A stretch of 64,000 nucleotides of DNA from Streptomyces sp. SAJ15 (GCF_007595705.1 NZ_NISY01000009.1:124001-188000); one strand, 5' to 3'. Counted from the first letter of the stretch, positions 25,289 to 34,430 are shown. Numbers and translations: made by a program. Notes: generated from the letters alone by a model not told the origin.

Positions 25289-25870
25289 ATGCACATCCTT
25301 TCGTTCGCCGAGAAGGCGACTCCGTCCGAGCTGCGCGTGCAGGTGCGGGAGGTACAGGAGCAGGCGTGGCCGTCCGCGCCGGGCGAGTCGGTCACCGTCG
25401 ACGCGACGGTGCACGATCCCGCGCTGCGGCCCCGGTCGTTGCTGCTCGTGGACGAGGGGACGGTGCTGGCGGCGCTGGACATCCTGACCAAGGAGCTCGT
25501 GCACGCGGGTGGGCGCTTCGCCGCCGGTGGGCTGAGCACCGTGGTGACGCGGCGCGAGGCACGGGGTCGCGGACACGGCCGGCGCCTGGTGGCGGCGGCC
25601 CGGGAGGCGATGCGCTCCCAGGGCCTGGACCTGGGGCTGTTCACCTGCGACCGCCCGCTCCGGGCGTTCTACGAGAGCGCGGGTTGGCATGTCCTGCCCG
25701 GCGCGGTGCTCGTCGGCGGGACACCACACGCCCCGTTCCCCAGCGATCAGCCCGTCTTCGACAAGGTGACCATGGCCGACTTCTTCTCGCCGGAGGCCCG
25801 GCAGGCCCGGGCCTCGTTCCACGACAGCCGCATCGAGGTGTACCCGGGTGAGATCGACAAGCTCTGGTGA
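25289..25870 (+). CDS. GNAT acetyltransferase, weakly AAC(2')-like
   Basis: The 193-residue protein has a GNAT core: RSLLLVDEGTVLAALDILT, LSTVVTRREARGRGHGRRLVAAARE (acetyl-CoA loop RGRGHG), and FTCDRPLRAFYESAGW. The ending IDKLW and overall order recall aminoglycoside 2'-N-acetyltransferases, but several of that family's stretches are missing, so the substrate is uncertain. The ATG at 25289 has no strong ribosome site. It is divergent from the membrane-anchored gene and convergent with a decayed phosphotransferase gene. Confidence 0.72.
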   Translation: MHILSFAEKATPSELRVQVREVQEQAWPSAPGESVTVDATVHDPALRPRSLLLVDEGTVLAALDILTKELVHAGGRFAAGGLSTVVTRREARGRGHGRRLVAAAREAMRSQGLDLGLFTCDRPLRAFYESAGWHVLPGAVLVGGTPHAPFPSDQPVFDKVTMADFFSPEARQARASFHDSRIEVYPGEIDKLW

Positions 25871-25897
25871 CCGTCGGTCGCCTTCCTCTCTCCGTAG

Positions 25898-26781
25898 CTA
25901 GCCGATGAGAGCCTGTTCGATCTGGCGTGTGGTCTGCGCGGCGACCCGGGGATCGACGTCGGCGTAGTGGACGTGGGCGTTCAGGCCGGTGGCCAGGGCC
26001 CACCCGCGGCCGCGGGTCCAGGTGGCGTCGTCGACGTCGAGCGCGGCGCGGAACGCGGCCCTGCTCCTCGCCGACATGAGGGTGTACCCGATGGTCAGAT
26101 CGCGCGCCGGGTCGCCGAAGCCGAGTTCGCCGAAGTCGATGACCGCGCTCAGGCGCCCGTCGACGGTGAGCAGGTTGCCGGTGTGGAAGTCCCCGTGGAA
26201 CCAGACCGGGGGCCGGTGCCACGCGGGTGCCTGGAGCGCCGCCTCCCACAGAGCGGTCATGGCCCGGGCGTCGAACGCGTGGGCACACTTCGCGATGGCG
26301 GCCCGGGTGGCGTGGTCCCGGTCGGCCAGCGGTCGTCCGGCCAGCTCGTCGGGCGCGCCCTCCGGCGCGATCCCCCGCAGGGCGGTGAGGAAGTCCGCCA
26401 GGTCCCCGGCGGTCTCGACGGAGTCGCCGAGCGCCGTGGCGGTGGCGGTCTCGCCGTCCAGCCAGCGGGACACCGCCCAGGGCCACGGGTAGCCGAACGC
26501 GGGCTCCCCACGGCCACCGGCACCGGTGTCGCCAGCGGCAGCCGCGGGGCGAGTCGGGGCAGCCACCGGAACTCCTTCTCGGCCTGCCCGGCCGCGCCCT
26601 CGTGACGGGGCAGGCGGACCGACAGCTCCCGCCCCAGACGGTAGATCACATGGTCCGAGCCGGCGGGTTCGACCGGCCGCAGCGGCAGCCCGGCCCACCG
26701 CGGGAACCGCGTGTCGATCAGGCGCCGGGCCAGCGCGCCGTCGATCGCCGGACACGCTTCCCGGGTGCTTTCGGTCGCCAA
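25898..26781 (-). pseudogene. Aminoglycoside/macrolide phosphotransferase-family gene with a frameshift
   Basis: Two overlapping frames together make one APH-like kinase. The upstream frame encodes the N lobe (PRWAGLPLRPVEPAGSDHVI, LSVRLPRHEGAAGQAEKEFR, PLATPVPVAVG). The downstream frame continues with EPAFGYPWPWAVSRWLDGET and the catalytic lobe, including HGDFHTGN and IDFGELGFGDPA. The shift falls in a four-C run at 26506-26509 (G on the coding strand); one extra G would restore a single frame. It is either a recent null mutation or a sequencing error. The likely start is TTG 26781 behind GGGGAG. If intact, it would phosphorylate a hydroxyl of an antibiotic or small metabolite. Confidence 0.8.
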
Positions 26782-26899
26782 CGGCAACTCCCCTGGTCGG
26801 CCTGCTCCTGCGCAGGCGGGAGAGCCATCACAGTGCCTCCCTGCTCCGTCCGTCGAACGGTTTTCTCCCCGGCCTCGCTGGATGTGCGCTGTGGTCGCT

Positions 26900-26985
26900 T
26901 GAAACGTCTGTCGTCGCCGCGGACGTCTCCCATCCAGCCGCGGACGTCTCCCATCCAGCCGTGAACGTCTCCCGTCCATACGCCG
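26900..26985. repeat. Four-copy ACGTCT repeat with about 21-bp period
   Basis: ACGTCT occurs at 26904, 26923, 26944 and 26965 (steps 19, 21, 21). The middle two copies are identical over about 21 bases (ACGTCTCCCATCCAGCCG within the unit). The array sits in the gap 26782-27032, between the FUSC gene and the phosphotransferase pseudogene. Helical-turn phasing suggests a multisite operator. Confidence 0.5.
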
Positions 26986-27032
26986 GCACCTCACCGGGCA
27001 CCGTCGGGGGCCGCACGGGTGAGCTCATGCGC

Positions 27033-29384
27033 TCAACCGCGGCCGCCCCGACCGATGCGCTTCAGGTCCGCGGAGAGGGAGTCCAGCCACGACACCGTCG
27101 CGTAGTAGACCCGCGGGGCGTCGGTGGGGTCCGCGTCATGGGGGTCCGTGGCGTCGCGTATCGCCGCGGCCGGTGCGGAGGGGGTGTCGCCACCCGGGTC
27201 GAGGGCCGCCGACACGAGGAGCATCCGCGCCGCGACCCGGTCGCCGCGGCGGGTCACGGCCGCCGCGGACTCCGGGTCCAGCGGTGGCGCGACCCACGGC
27301 GCCGCCGCGCCGTCGAGCGGGGGCGAAGGCTCCAGCAGGCGTTGCGCGCCCCAGAGAGTGTGGTGTCCGGCCATCAGCGCGGCCTGCCAGTCCGGCGACA
27401 GCGGCGCCTCGACCGGCTGGAGTGGCGCGCTCGGTTCGTCGGCCTCGACCCCGGCCTGTGTATCTGTCGGTGTCGGAACAGGAACGGCGAACCGTCCGGA
27501 CCCGGTCGGCGACCGAGACGCCGCCGCGTGCTGTCCGGAGCCCGCGGGTCCGCCCACGGCGGCGTGGTCGTGCGGCTCGCTCTGGATCTGGGCGAATGCC
27601 GACTCAGCCAGGATCAGGGAGTGCTGCAGCGAGCGCTGACCGGGTGCCGCCAACGGCTCGCGCACCCCGCCCACCGCCACCGCGGCCGTCGTCGTCACCA
27701 CGGCCTCGGCCGTGCCCCGCAGCAGGACGGCCACCGAGCGCCGCAACTCCTCGTGCGCGCCGCGCGGCCACGCCAGCAGTCCCAAGACGGCGCCGATGGC
27801 GCTCCCGATGAGCACGTCCAGCAACCGGACCTCGGCCAACTGCCAGGTCACCGGCACCAACTGGGCGAACACCAGGGCCACCACGACCGTGAACAGGCCC
27901 TGCGCCCACCCCACCCCGCGGACCGGGCCGAGCGTGAAGGTGACCAGCAGCAACGGCGGCAGCGTCACCGCGTACACGGCGGTGTCCGCGCCCACCAGGG
28001 TCAGCAGTCCGGCCGTCACGACCGCGCCGATCAGCGTGCCGGTGAGCGCCCGCTGGATGGTGTGCCGCGTCTCCGTCACGGTGGTCCGGGTCAGCGTCAG
28101 GGTCGCCAGCATCGCCCAGAAGCCGTGGGGCAGGGTGTCGAGGCCGGCGACCGTCCGGGCCGCGGCCAGGGCCAGACTGATCCGGACCGCGTTCTGGAAG
28201 AACACGGAGCGCTGGCCCACGTGCCCCACCAGGCGGCGCCACCACAGGTGCGGCGTGCGCATCCGCGCGTACCAGAAGCGGTCTGGCGGGAGTCCCCGGG
28301 CCGCGTCCCGGCCCCGTACGGAGATGTCCGCGGCCGTCGACGCGGCCAGCGCGGCGTCCGCGATCTCCAACAGGGCGGCGTGTCGGCGCAGCACCGCCGG
28401 CGTGCCCGGACCCGGGTCGCCGGTGGCCAGTTCCCTCCTGGTGCGCAGCAGCGACTCATGGGCCCGGCGGGGTGCCCGGGCGGGCAGCGTGCCGCGCAGC
28501 AGGGCCACGATCTCGGCGGCGGTCCGTTCCACCTGCGCGAGCACCGGGGGTTGGGCGAGCACCGGCGGCCGCTCGAGCCCCGGTGGCCCCTGCGGCCTGC
28601 CGCCGCCGGGGAGCCGTCGCAGCCGCTCCAGCAGGGCGCGGGTGGCCAGCCCGGTGTGGGCCAGTGCCCGTTCCCGAACCCCGGGCCCGGCAGGCCGCTC
28701 GGCCTCCGGCACATGGGACGGCCGGAGCGACCGGATCGCGCTCAGGGCCTCCCGCTCGGCGGCTCCACTCAGTGCGTACGGGGCCGTGGCCAGCTGGTCA
28801 GCGCAGCCTGCGGCGGTCTCGGCGGCCCGGGCGGCGAGCTCGCGGTAGGGCACGGTGGGCGGGTCGGGGAAGAGCACCGCCTCCGCGGCGATCAGCAGCG
28901 CCATGCCCACGGTGGTGCCGATCAGTCGTTCGGGCAGCGTGTCCGGAGCGTACGGCGGGAACGACGGCAGGATGTACAGCAGCTGCATGCCGGGCGCCGC
29001 CCCGCCCAGCCGGGGGCCGCCGACGGCCACGAAGGCCAGGGCGAAGCCGATCACGAGCATCCCGGCGACCGCGCTCCAGGTCCGTACCGCGAGGAAGGTG
29101 CCGGCGGCGACCAGCAGCCACGCCGCCGGCAGGAGCCGCAGCAGCAGTGCGGCCCGCTGCCGCCCGGTCCCGGGGATCCGGGACAGCCCGGCCATCGCGA
29201 CGGCCGCGAACAGCGCGTACGGGGCGGCGACCGGCAGCTCCAGGCCGTACAGGAACAGGTAGAACCCGCCGGCGGCGGCGACGGTGACCCGGGCCGCCCG
29301 GCGGGCCGCTCCGGCGTACCGCGCGGGGAACCCCGGCCACAGGCGCCGTCCGCCCGCGCGCTCGCCGCCGGGCCCATCACCCAT
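27033..29384 (-). CDS. FUSC-family membrane protein
   Basis: The 783-residue product has two blocks of membrane helices. One is near residues 25-150 (GFYLFLYGLELPVAAPYALF, LLIAAEAVLFPDPP). The other is near 370-510 (RISLALAAARTVAGL, GFWAMLATLTLTRTTVTETR, LIGAVVTAGLLTLVG, VRLLDVLIGSAIGAVLGLLA). They are separated by long cytoplasmic helical regions. This duplicated layout and the FWAMLATLT-type motif identify fusaric-acid-resistance/YccS-like proteins, thought to export aromatic acids. The ATG at 29384 opens MGDGPGGERAGG just before the first helix; an in-frame 153-residue extension upstream looks non-coding. Confidence 0.82.
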   Translation of the reverse strand: MGDGPGGERAGGRRLWPGFPARYAGAARRAARVTVAAAGGFYLFLYGLELPVAAPYALFAAVAMAGLSRIPGTGRQRAALLLRLLPAAWLLVAAGTFLAVRTWSAVAGMLVIGFALAFVAVGGPRLGGAAPGMQLLYILPSFPPYAPDTLPERLIGTTVGMALLIAAEAVLFPDPPTVPYRELAARAAETAAGCADQLATAPYALSGAAEREALSAIRSLRPSHVPEAERPAGPGVRERALAHTGLATRALLERLRRLPGGGRPQGPPGLERPPVLAQPPVLAQVERTAAEIVALLRGTLPARAPRRAHESLLRTRRELATGDPGPGTPAVLRRHAALLEIADAALAASTAADISVRGRDAARGLPPDRFWYARMRTPHLWWRRLVGHVGQRSVFFQNAVRISLALAAARTVAGLDTLPHGFWAMLATLTLTRTTVTETRHTIQRALTGTLIGAVVTAGLLTLVGADTAVYAVTLPPLLLVTFTLGPVRGVGWAQGLFTVVVALVFAQLVPVTWQLAEVRLLDVLIGSAIGAVLGLLAWPRGAHEELRRSVAVLLRGTAEAVVTTTAAVAVGGVREPLAAPGQRSLQHSLILAESAFAQIQSEPHDHAAVGGPAGSGQHAAASRSPTGSGRFAVPVPTPTDTQAGVEADEPSAPLQPVEAPLSPDWQAALMAGHHTLWGAQRLLEPSPPLDGAAAPWVAPPLDPESAAAVTRRGDRVAARMLLVSAALDPGGDTPSAPAAAIRDATDPHDADPTDAPRVYYATVSWLDSLSADLKRIGRGGRG

Positions 29385-29867
29385 GCCACCAGGATCATGC
29401 CTGGCGCGGCACGCCGCATGGCGCGGAGCGGGCGGTCGGGTCGAGCCGAGCGTCGGCGTCGTACGGAAGGGGCCTTGGACTGCCTTGGACGCCGTCAGCC
29501 GAGCCGCCTTCGGCGCCGCCACCGCGGCGACGGGCGGGGAGCGATCGATACCGCGGCGACGGTCGGCGATCCGCGCCGGCTTCCGTGGCCCCGCCGGTTC
29601 CTTGGCACGAGCCGCACGAACTCCGGGGCGGCCGCTCGCCGGGCGGCGCCGCGAGGCGCTCCTGGCGCCGGGGGCGTCGGCCCCCGGCACTGGTGCGAGC
29701 GCGGCGAAGGGACGCGGGATGCCGCCCCGACAACGCGTCGCCGGAGACGGTCCCCGTGTCCGCGGGAGGCCCCTGCCGTCCGCGGGCGGCGAGAGTCGGG
29801 ACTCCGCCCGGTGCGGCAGGGCTCGTCCGTCCGCGGATGGCATAAGTCGGCGTCCGGTCGGCGGGGG
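29385..29867. other. Intergenic region with no gene seen
   Basis: The 483 bases between the sigma-factor stop and the FUSC start are very GC-rich and open in several frames. No frame has recognisable protein features, a ribosome site or a strong repeat. It presumably holds the FUSC promoter. Confidence 0.4.
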
Positions 29868-30755
29868 TCAGGCGTCGAGGACCTCCACGGTGAGGCGGCC
29901 CAGCCGGGCGGGGTCGCCGAGGAGGTCGATGGCGGTGATCCTGCCGTCCACGATGGTGAAGTGGAGGGCGCCGCGCACCTGGCCGTCGGGGACGAAGGCG
30001 GCGTCCACGGAGCCGTCCAGCAGGGCGATGCGCGCGGCCTGGGCCCGGCCCAGGAAGGCGTTGAGCACGGAGGAGCGGCCGCGGAGTTCGTCGGCCCCGC
30101 CGAGGAGCGGAACGGCCTGGTCGGCACGGACGACGACCTCGGGGTCGAGGACGGCGAGCAGGGCGTCGAAGTCACCGCCGCGGGCGGCGGTGAGGAAGGC
30201 GTCGACGACCGCGCGGCGATGGGTGTGGTCGGTCTCGGCGGCCGCGTCGACCGGCCTTCCCTGGACCCGGCGGCGGGCCCGGCTCGCCAGCTGACGTGTC
30301 GACGCGGGGGTGCGGTCCAGGATGAGGGCGATGTCGTCGAAGGGCACGGCGAACAGGTCGTGCAGCACGAAGGCCAGCCGCTCGGCGGGGGTGAGCGTGT
30401 CGAGGACGAGGAGCAGCGCGGAGCCGACGGAGTCGGCCAGCAGCGCCTCCTGCTCGGGGTCGACCGGGGCCTCCTCGCTCCTCGGGAGCGGGTCGGTCGA
30501 CTCGTGATCGGGCAGCGAGTCCTCGCGTCGCGAGGTGCGCGAGCGCAGCATGTCCAGGCAGATGCGACCGACGACGGTGGTCAGCCAGCCGCCCAGGTTG
30601 GCGATGTCGCCGCTGTCGCCGCGGCTCAGCCGGATCCATGTCTCCTGGACGGCGTCGTCGGCCTCGTTCAAGGAACCCAGGATCCGGTGGGCGACCGCGC
30701 GCAGGTGGCTACGGTGCTCCTCGAAGCGCTCGGCCAGGAAGTCCTTCTCGTTCAT
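29868..30755 (-). CDS. ECF41/SigJ-like RNA polymerase sigma factor with SnoaL-like extension
   Basis: This 295-residue protein has sigma region 2 (HRILGSLNEADDAVQETWIRL, residues 22-42), region 4 (LAFVLHDLFAVPFDDIALIL, TPASTRQLASRAR), and a C-terminal NTF2/SnoaL-like domain (AFLTAARGGDFDALLAVLDP, FTIVDGRITAIDLLGDP). That order defines ECF41/SigJ-type factors, in which the fused domain replaces a separate anti-sigma factor. The usual DGGGR-type motif appears as LLGGADELRGR. The start ATG 30755 lacks a perfect ribosome site. The classic ECF41 neighbour (a carboxymuconolactone decarboxylase or oxidoreductase) is not adjacent. Confidence 0.88.
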   Translation of the reverse strand: MNEKDFLAERFEEHRSHLRAVAHRILGSLNEADDAVQETWIRLSRGDSGDIANLGGWLTTVVGRICLDMLRSRTSRREDSLPDHESTDPLPRSEEAPVDPEQEALLADSVGSALLLVLDTLTPAERLAFVLHDLFAVPFDDIALILDRTPASTRQLASRARRRVQGRPVDAAAETDHTHRRAVVDAFLTAARGGDFDALLAVLDPEVVVRADQAVPLLGGADELRGRSSVLNAFLGRAQAARIALLDGSVDAAFVPDGQVRGALHFTIVDGRITAIDLLGDPARLGRLTVEVLDA

Positions 30756-30976
30756 CTCTTCGCATTCCCCCGCTGTGCTCCGTCGTTATGGTGACGGAGT
30801 GTTTCCTTCGTGATCTTACGAGACGCGACAGCGGAGGCGATGCGGGAGCTCATGGGGCTGCGGTGCGTCGCTGAGGGGAGCTGGAGCCGGACAACCCCGT
30901 CGACGACCGCGCCCACCATCCGTACCGGGCCGATCGGCCGCGCCAGCCCGTCACGGACGGCGCGCGGTCCGACGGG

Positions 30977-31588
30977 TCAGGCGTCGAGCCGGGCGGCGAG
31001 GCGTGTCCGGGCGGCCGGCCATTCCTCCCTGACGAGGGAGAAGTAGACGCTGTCCCGCCAGGTGCCGTCCGGGCGGAGGCGGTGCCGCCGCAGCACCCCT
31101 TCGCGCTGGGCGCCGAGACGGGCGATGGCGGCCTGTGAGCGGTGGTTCATGTGGTCGGTCTTCAACTGCACGCGTTCCATCCCCAGCTCCTCGAAGGCGT
31201 GGTCCAGCAGGAGGAGCTTCGTCTCGGTGTTGACCGCCGTGCGCCAGTACGCGCGCCCGTACCAGGTCCAGCCGATCTCCAGTCCCCGATGGACCGTGTC
31301 GATGGCCGTGTAGGTGGTCCAGCCGACGGTCCGACCACTGTCGCGGTGGATGACGGCGAAGGGGACGAACTCGCCGCGTTCCGACTCCTGGAGGAGCTCG
31401 GCGAGCTTCGCGCCGAGCTCCTCGCGTGTCTGGGGGGTGGGTCCGCCCTGCCATCGCCACACCTCGTCGTCGCCACCGCCCGCCACGAAGAGGTCGGGGA
31501 GGTGATCCATGGTCAGGGGAACGAGGTGTACGTGACGACCCGTCAGCGATGTCGACACAGGGGTCTTCGCAGTGATGTTCGCAGCCAT
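30977..31588 (-). CDS. RimJ/RimL-type GNAT acetyltransferase
   Basis: The 203-residue product matches RimJ-like GNATs: LTGRHVHLVPLTMDHL at the N terminus, EIGWTWYGRAYWRTAVNTETK with the acetyl-CoA region, and DHMNHRSQAAIARLGAQREGVLRRHRL near the C terminus. Such enzymes acetylate protein N termini, amino acids or small amines. The ATG at 31588 lies seven bases after a predicted -10, so a leaderless transcript is likely; an ATG at 31624 is also in frame but overlaps the promoter dyad. The gap 30756-30976 between this gene and the sigma-factor start shows nothing else. Confidence 0.85.
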   Translation of the reverse strand: MAANITAKTPVSTSLTGRHVHLVPLTMDHLPDLFVAGGGDDEVWRWQGGPTPQTREELGAKLAELLQESERGEFVPFAVIHRDSGRTVGWTTYTAIDTVHRGLEIGWTWYGRAYWRTAVNTETKLLLLDHAFEELGMERVQLKTDHMNHRSQAAIARLGAQREGVLRRHRLRPDGTWRDSVYFSLVREEWPAARTRLAARLDA

Positions 31589-31595
31589 GGCCAGA

Positions 31596-31646
31596 ACCCT
31601 AACCAGTTTTTGAACTAGCTTCAATCCTTATTTGCACTAGTGCAAA
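31596..31646 (-). promoter_or_regulatory. Promoter with two ACTAG-centred dyads
   Basis: On the minus strand, TTGAAG (31619-31624) and TAGGGT (31596-31601) with a 17-base spacer form a good promoter seven bases from the ATG. TTGAACTAGCTTCAA (31610-31624) and TTTGCACTAGTGCAAA (31631-31646) are related dyads about 21 bp apart. The layout copies the HxlR-type sites at 5.4 and 7.7 kb but the motif differs, so another regulator of similar geometry is likely. Confidence 0.6.
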
Positions 31647-31672
31647 ATATGCGAGGAGGGTGCGTTCACCGG

Positions 31673-31714
31673 GGTGGGCGGGCACGGCGACGTCAGCCGC
31701 CGCTCCCGCCCACC
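31673..31714 (-). terminator. Strong hairpin terminator
   Basis: GGTGGGCGGG (31673-31682) pairs perfectly with CCCGCCCACC (31705-31714), with an inner CGGCG/CGCCG stem. It lies just past the stop of the leftward gene at 31721 and separates it from the acetyltransferase promoter. Confidence 0.65.
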
Positions 31715-31720
31715 GTTCCG

Positions 31721-32239
31721 TCAGCGCACGCTTCCGCTCAGGGCATCCGCACCCCAGGCGGCCAGTCGGTCCGGGAGCGCGCCGCCCCCGCCGAGGACGT
31801 GACGGGCGAAGGCGTCCCGTTCATGAGCCAGCACGGCCGCCTCCCAGACGCAGGGAGCGAGGCCGGCGCGGCCCGGGCGGAGCAGGTCGGGCCGCGCGGC
31901 GGGGCCGGTGAAGACGGCCAGGTCGGACATGTACCCCTCGATCCAGGTGTGGACGAGGACGTAGTCGCCGTCACCGCCCGCGTGCAGGATCACGACGGCG
32001 AGTCCGAGCGACCCGCGGGCGCGCCCCAGTTGGAGATGGCCCGCGGCGATCCGCAGCGCCTCCGCCGCGTCCCGCTCCGTGACCGTGCGGCCCGGGGTCT
32101 CCAGGGAGTACACCTTCACCAGGTGTCCGCCGACCTCGCGGGTCCCCCAGGCCCGGCCCGCGCGGTCGTGGTACTCGTCGGCCAGGGTGAGCAGCGTTTC
32201 CGCGTCCACCGCCATCGGCAGTTCTTCACGATCATTCAT
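31721..32239 (-). CDS. Hypothetical cytoplasmic protein
   Basis: The 172-residue protein has clear, structured segments (LGLAVVILHAGGDGDYVLVHTW, MSDLAVFTGP, WEAAVLAHERDAFARHVL) and no signal or membrane region. The order of strands and the VHTW motif recur in many uncharacterised Streptomyces proteins, but no function is known to me. The ATG at 32239 was chosen; 32275 and an internal ATG are alternatives. It ends at a strong terminator and is probably monocistronic. Confidence 0.65.
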   Translation of the reverse strand: MNDREELPMAVDAETLLTLADEYHDRAGRAWGTREVGGHLVKVYSLETPGRTVTERDAAEALRIAAGHLQLGRARGSLGLAVVILHAGGDGDYVLVHTWIEGYMSDLAVFTGPAARPDLLRPGRAGLAPCVWEAAVLAHERDAFARHVLGGGGALPDRLAAWGADALSGSVR

Positions 32240-32368
32240 GTGGTCATCATGCCCGTCCGAGTGGCCGTTCCCCATGGCCGAGCGGCCGGGGGTGCGGCCG
32301 GTTGCGGCCCGGCCGTCGGGTCGGCGAACAACCTTGTCCGCAGGAGAAGATGACGGTCACTCAGTGAG

Positions 32369-33952
32369 TCACCGCGGCGGCGAGGCAAGGGGGGCGGCCC
32401 GGCCGCGGATCAGATCGGCGGCCTTCTCCGCGATCATGATGGTGGGCGCGTTGGTGTTGCCCCGCACGAGGGTCGGCATGATCGAGGCGTCGGCCACCCG
32501 CAGCCCGCTCACCCCGTTGACCCGCAGCACCTCGTCGACCACCGTGCCCATGGCGCAGGTGCCCGCCGGGTGGTAGAGGCCGTGCAGCTCGCGTCGGGCG
32601 AAGTCGAGGAGGTCGGAGTCGCCGTCCGAGCGCGGCACCAGGAAGTCGGCTCGTCGGTGCGCCCGCAGGGCCGGTCGGCCGGCGATGTCGAGCAGCAGCC
32701 GCAGGGACCGCACCGCCGCCGCGCGGTCCTCCTCCGTGGTGAGGTAGTTGTGCAGGACGCGCGGCTTGGCGCTGGGCAGGGTGGAGCGCAGGGTCACCCT
32801 GCCCCGGCTGGTGGTGTTCAGCAGCACCGCACCGTGGTGGAAGCCGTGCGTGACGGGAGCGCCGAGGCCCTCCTCGTGGAACATGGCCGGGAGCGCGTGG
32901 AGCTGCACGTCCGGCGCGTCGAGACCGTCGACGGTGCGGACGAAACCGCCCGCCTCCCCCACGTTCGAGGTGAGCGGGCCCCGGCCCTCGGACTCCAGCA
33001 GGGCGACGTTCTCCGGCGACTCCGCGGTCAGCAGCGACTCGGTGTCGGTGAGGTGGATGAGGGGCAGGTGGGGGTGGTCCTGGAGGTTCTCGCCGACGGG
33101 CAGGTCGACGCGGGGGGTGATGCCGACGGCCGCCAGCTCCGCGGCCACCCCGACACCGGAGAGCATCAGCAGCTGCGGGGAGTTGTAGGCGCCCGCCGCG
33201 AGGATCACCTCACGCTCGACGTGGAGCTCCAGCGGGCTCCCGTAGCGCTCGGCCGCCACGCCCACGACGCGCTCCCGGGCGAAGAGCAGACGGGTGCAGC
33301 AGGTCCCCGTGAGCACCGTGAGGTTCGGCCGCTCCATGGCGGGGCGCAGATACGCGTCGGCCGTGCTGTGGCGCAGCCCGTCGCGCTGGGTGAGTTCGTA
33401 GAAGCCGACGCCGTCCTGCTCGGGTCCGTTGAAGTCGGGGTTGAACCGGTGGCCGGCCTGCCGCGCGGCCTCTACGTACGCCGCCATGAGCGGGCTGCGG
33501 GAGCGGCCCTCGCTGACGGTGAGCGGGCCACCCGCCGCGTGCCAGCGGGACGGGCCGGCGTGGTGGTCCTCCGCCCGGAGGAAGTAGGGGAAGACCTCGT
33601 CCCAGCTCCATCCCTTGGCGCCGGCGTCGGACCAGGCGTCGTAGTCGCGGTGGTTGCCGCGTATGTAGATCATCGCGTTCATGGACGACGAGCCGCCGAG
33701 CATCCGACCGCGCGGGAGGTAGCGGCGGCGGCCGTCCAGCCCCGGCTCGGGCTCGGTGGTGTAGTCCCAGTCGTACCCGGTGCGCAGCAGCTTGCCGAAC
33801 GCGGCCGGTATGCGGATCTCCGGGGCGTCGTCGGTGGGACCGGCCTCCAGCAGCAGGACGCGGACGCCGGGGTCCTCGCTGAGTCTCGCGGCCAGGACGC
33901 AGCCTGCCGATCCCGCCCCCACCACGATGTAGTCGTGCGTTTCGTCCCGCAC
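32369..33952 (-). CDS. GMC-family FAD oxidoreductase (choline dehydrogenase-like)
   Basis: The 527-residue enzyme has the N-terminal ADP-binding motif DYIVVGAGSAGCVLAARLSE, the GMC signatures RGRMLGGSSSMNAMIYIRG and ILAAGAYNSPQLLMLSGVG, and the C-terminal active-site region LYHPAGTCAMG and VRGNTNAPTIMIAEKAADLI with its His and Asn. It should oxidise an alcohol to the aldehyde with FAD in the cytoplasm. It is of the BetA/AlkJ type, but the substrate is not fixed by sequence. The GTG start follows GGGAGGGGAA. It reads leftward alone. Confidence 0.88.
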   Translation of the reverse strand: MRDETHDYIVVGAGSAGCVLAARLSEDPGVRVLLLEAGPTDDAPEIRIPAAFGKLLRTGYDWDYTTEPEPGLDGRRRYLPRGRMLGGSSSMNAMIYIRGNHRDYDAWSDAGAKGWSWDEVFPYFLRAEDHHAGPSRWHAAGGPLTVSEGRSRSPLMAAYVEAARQAGHRFNPDFNGPEQDGVGFYELTQRDGLRHSTADAYLRPAMERPNLTVLTGTCCTRLLFARERVVGVAAERYGSPLELHVEREVILAAGAYNSPQLLMLSGVGVAAELAAVGITPRVDLPVGENLQDHPHLPLIHLTDTESLLTAESPENVALLESEGRGPLTSNVGEAGGFVRTVDGLDAPDVQLHALPAMFHEEGLGAPVTHGFHHGAVLLNTTSRGRVTLRSTLPSAKPRVLHNYLTTEEDRAAAVRSLRLLLDIAGRPALRAHRRADFLVPRSDGDSDLLDFARRELHGLYHPAGTCAMGTVVDEVLRVNGVSGLRVADASIMPTLVRGNTNAPTIMIAEKAADLIRGRAAPLASPPR

Positions 33953-34270
33953 GGGCTTCCCCTCCCTGGTGCACGTCTCAGGACACGGGCGCCCTTCATG
34001 ATGGGCGGGGTCCGGCGTCGAGGGGAGGCCGCGTGGCGATGTTCGGACAGGGGTGGGTCGCCGCCCACGCGTTGGCCGGCGGCGAGCCGGCGCGGGGGGG
34101 GCGATGGCGGCGTGGCGGGGCGGGGTCGTCGAAGGCGGCGTGCCCGATGCGGCGCAGCGCCTTCCGAGGCTCAGGGGGCGTCGACGTCCGAGTGGGCGTC
34201 GGCTGCCAGGCCGGCCGCCGGTCGACCCGGGGCGGCGTGCTCCCTCACCGGCCCCTGGCGGGTGCGGCGG

Positions 34271-34430
34271 CTACGGTCGGGCGGGGGGCACGGAGCGCGC
34301 GACGCGGAACCCCACGCCTGGGTGACCGGGAACGCCGACAGCCGGTAGGGCGCGACGTCGACCGACCAACCGCGCTGTGTGCCCGCCCCGGAGGTACGGC
34401 GACCATCTCGTTTCCCATGGCTACGTCCAC
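34271..34430 (-). pseudogene. Relic of a formylglycine-generating enzyme (SUMF1-type) gene
   Basis: Three short pieces in changing frames reproduce both ends of the family. First comes NEMVAVPPG, the usual start. After a small deletion follows TQRGWSVDVAPYRLSAFPVT, the early core. After loss of the whole middle comes VGFRVARSVPPARP with a stop at 34271, the typical C terminus. Over 200 codons appear to be missing. The rest of the gap 33953-34563 shows no gene; the stretch beyond 34430 should contain the promoter of the small membrane-protein gene. Confidence 0.65.

Noticed and set aside
29385..29843. N-terminal 153-residue extension of the FUSC protein
   Set aside because: The extension is disordered A/R/P-rich sequence; the family starts just before the first membrane helix at the chosen ATG.
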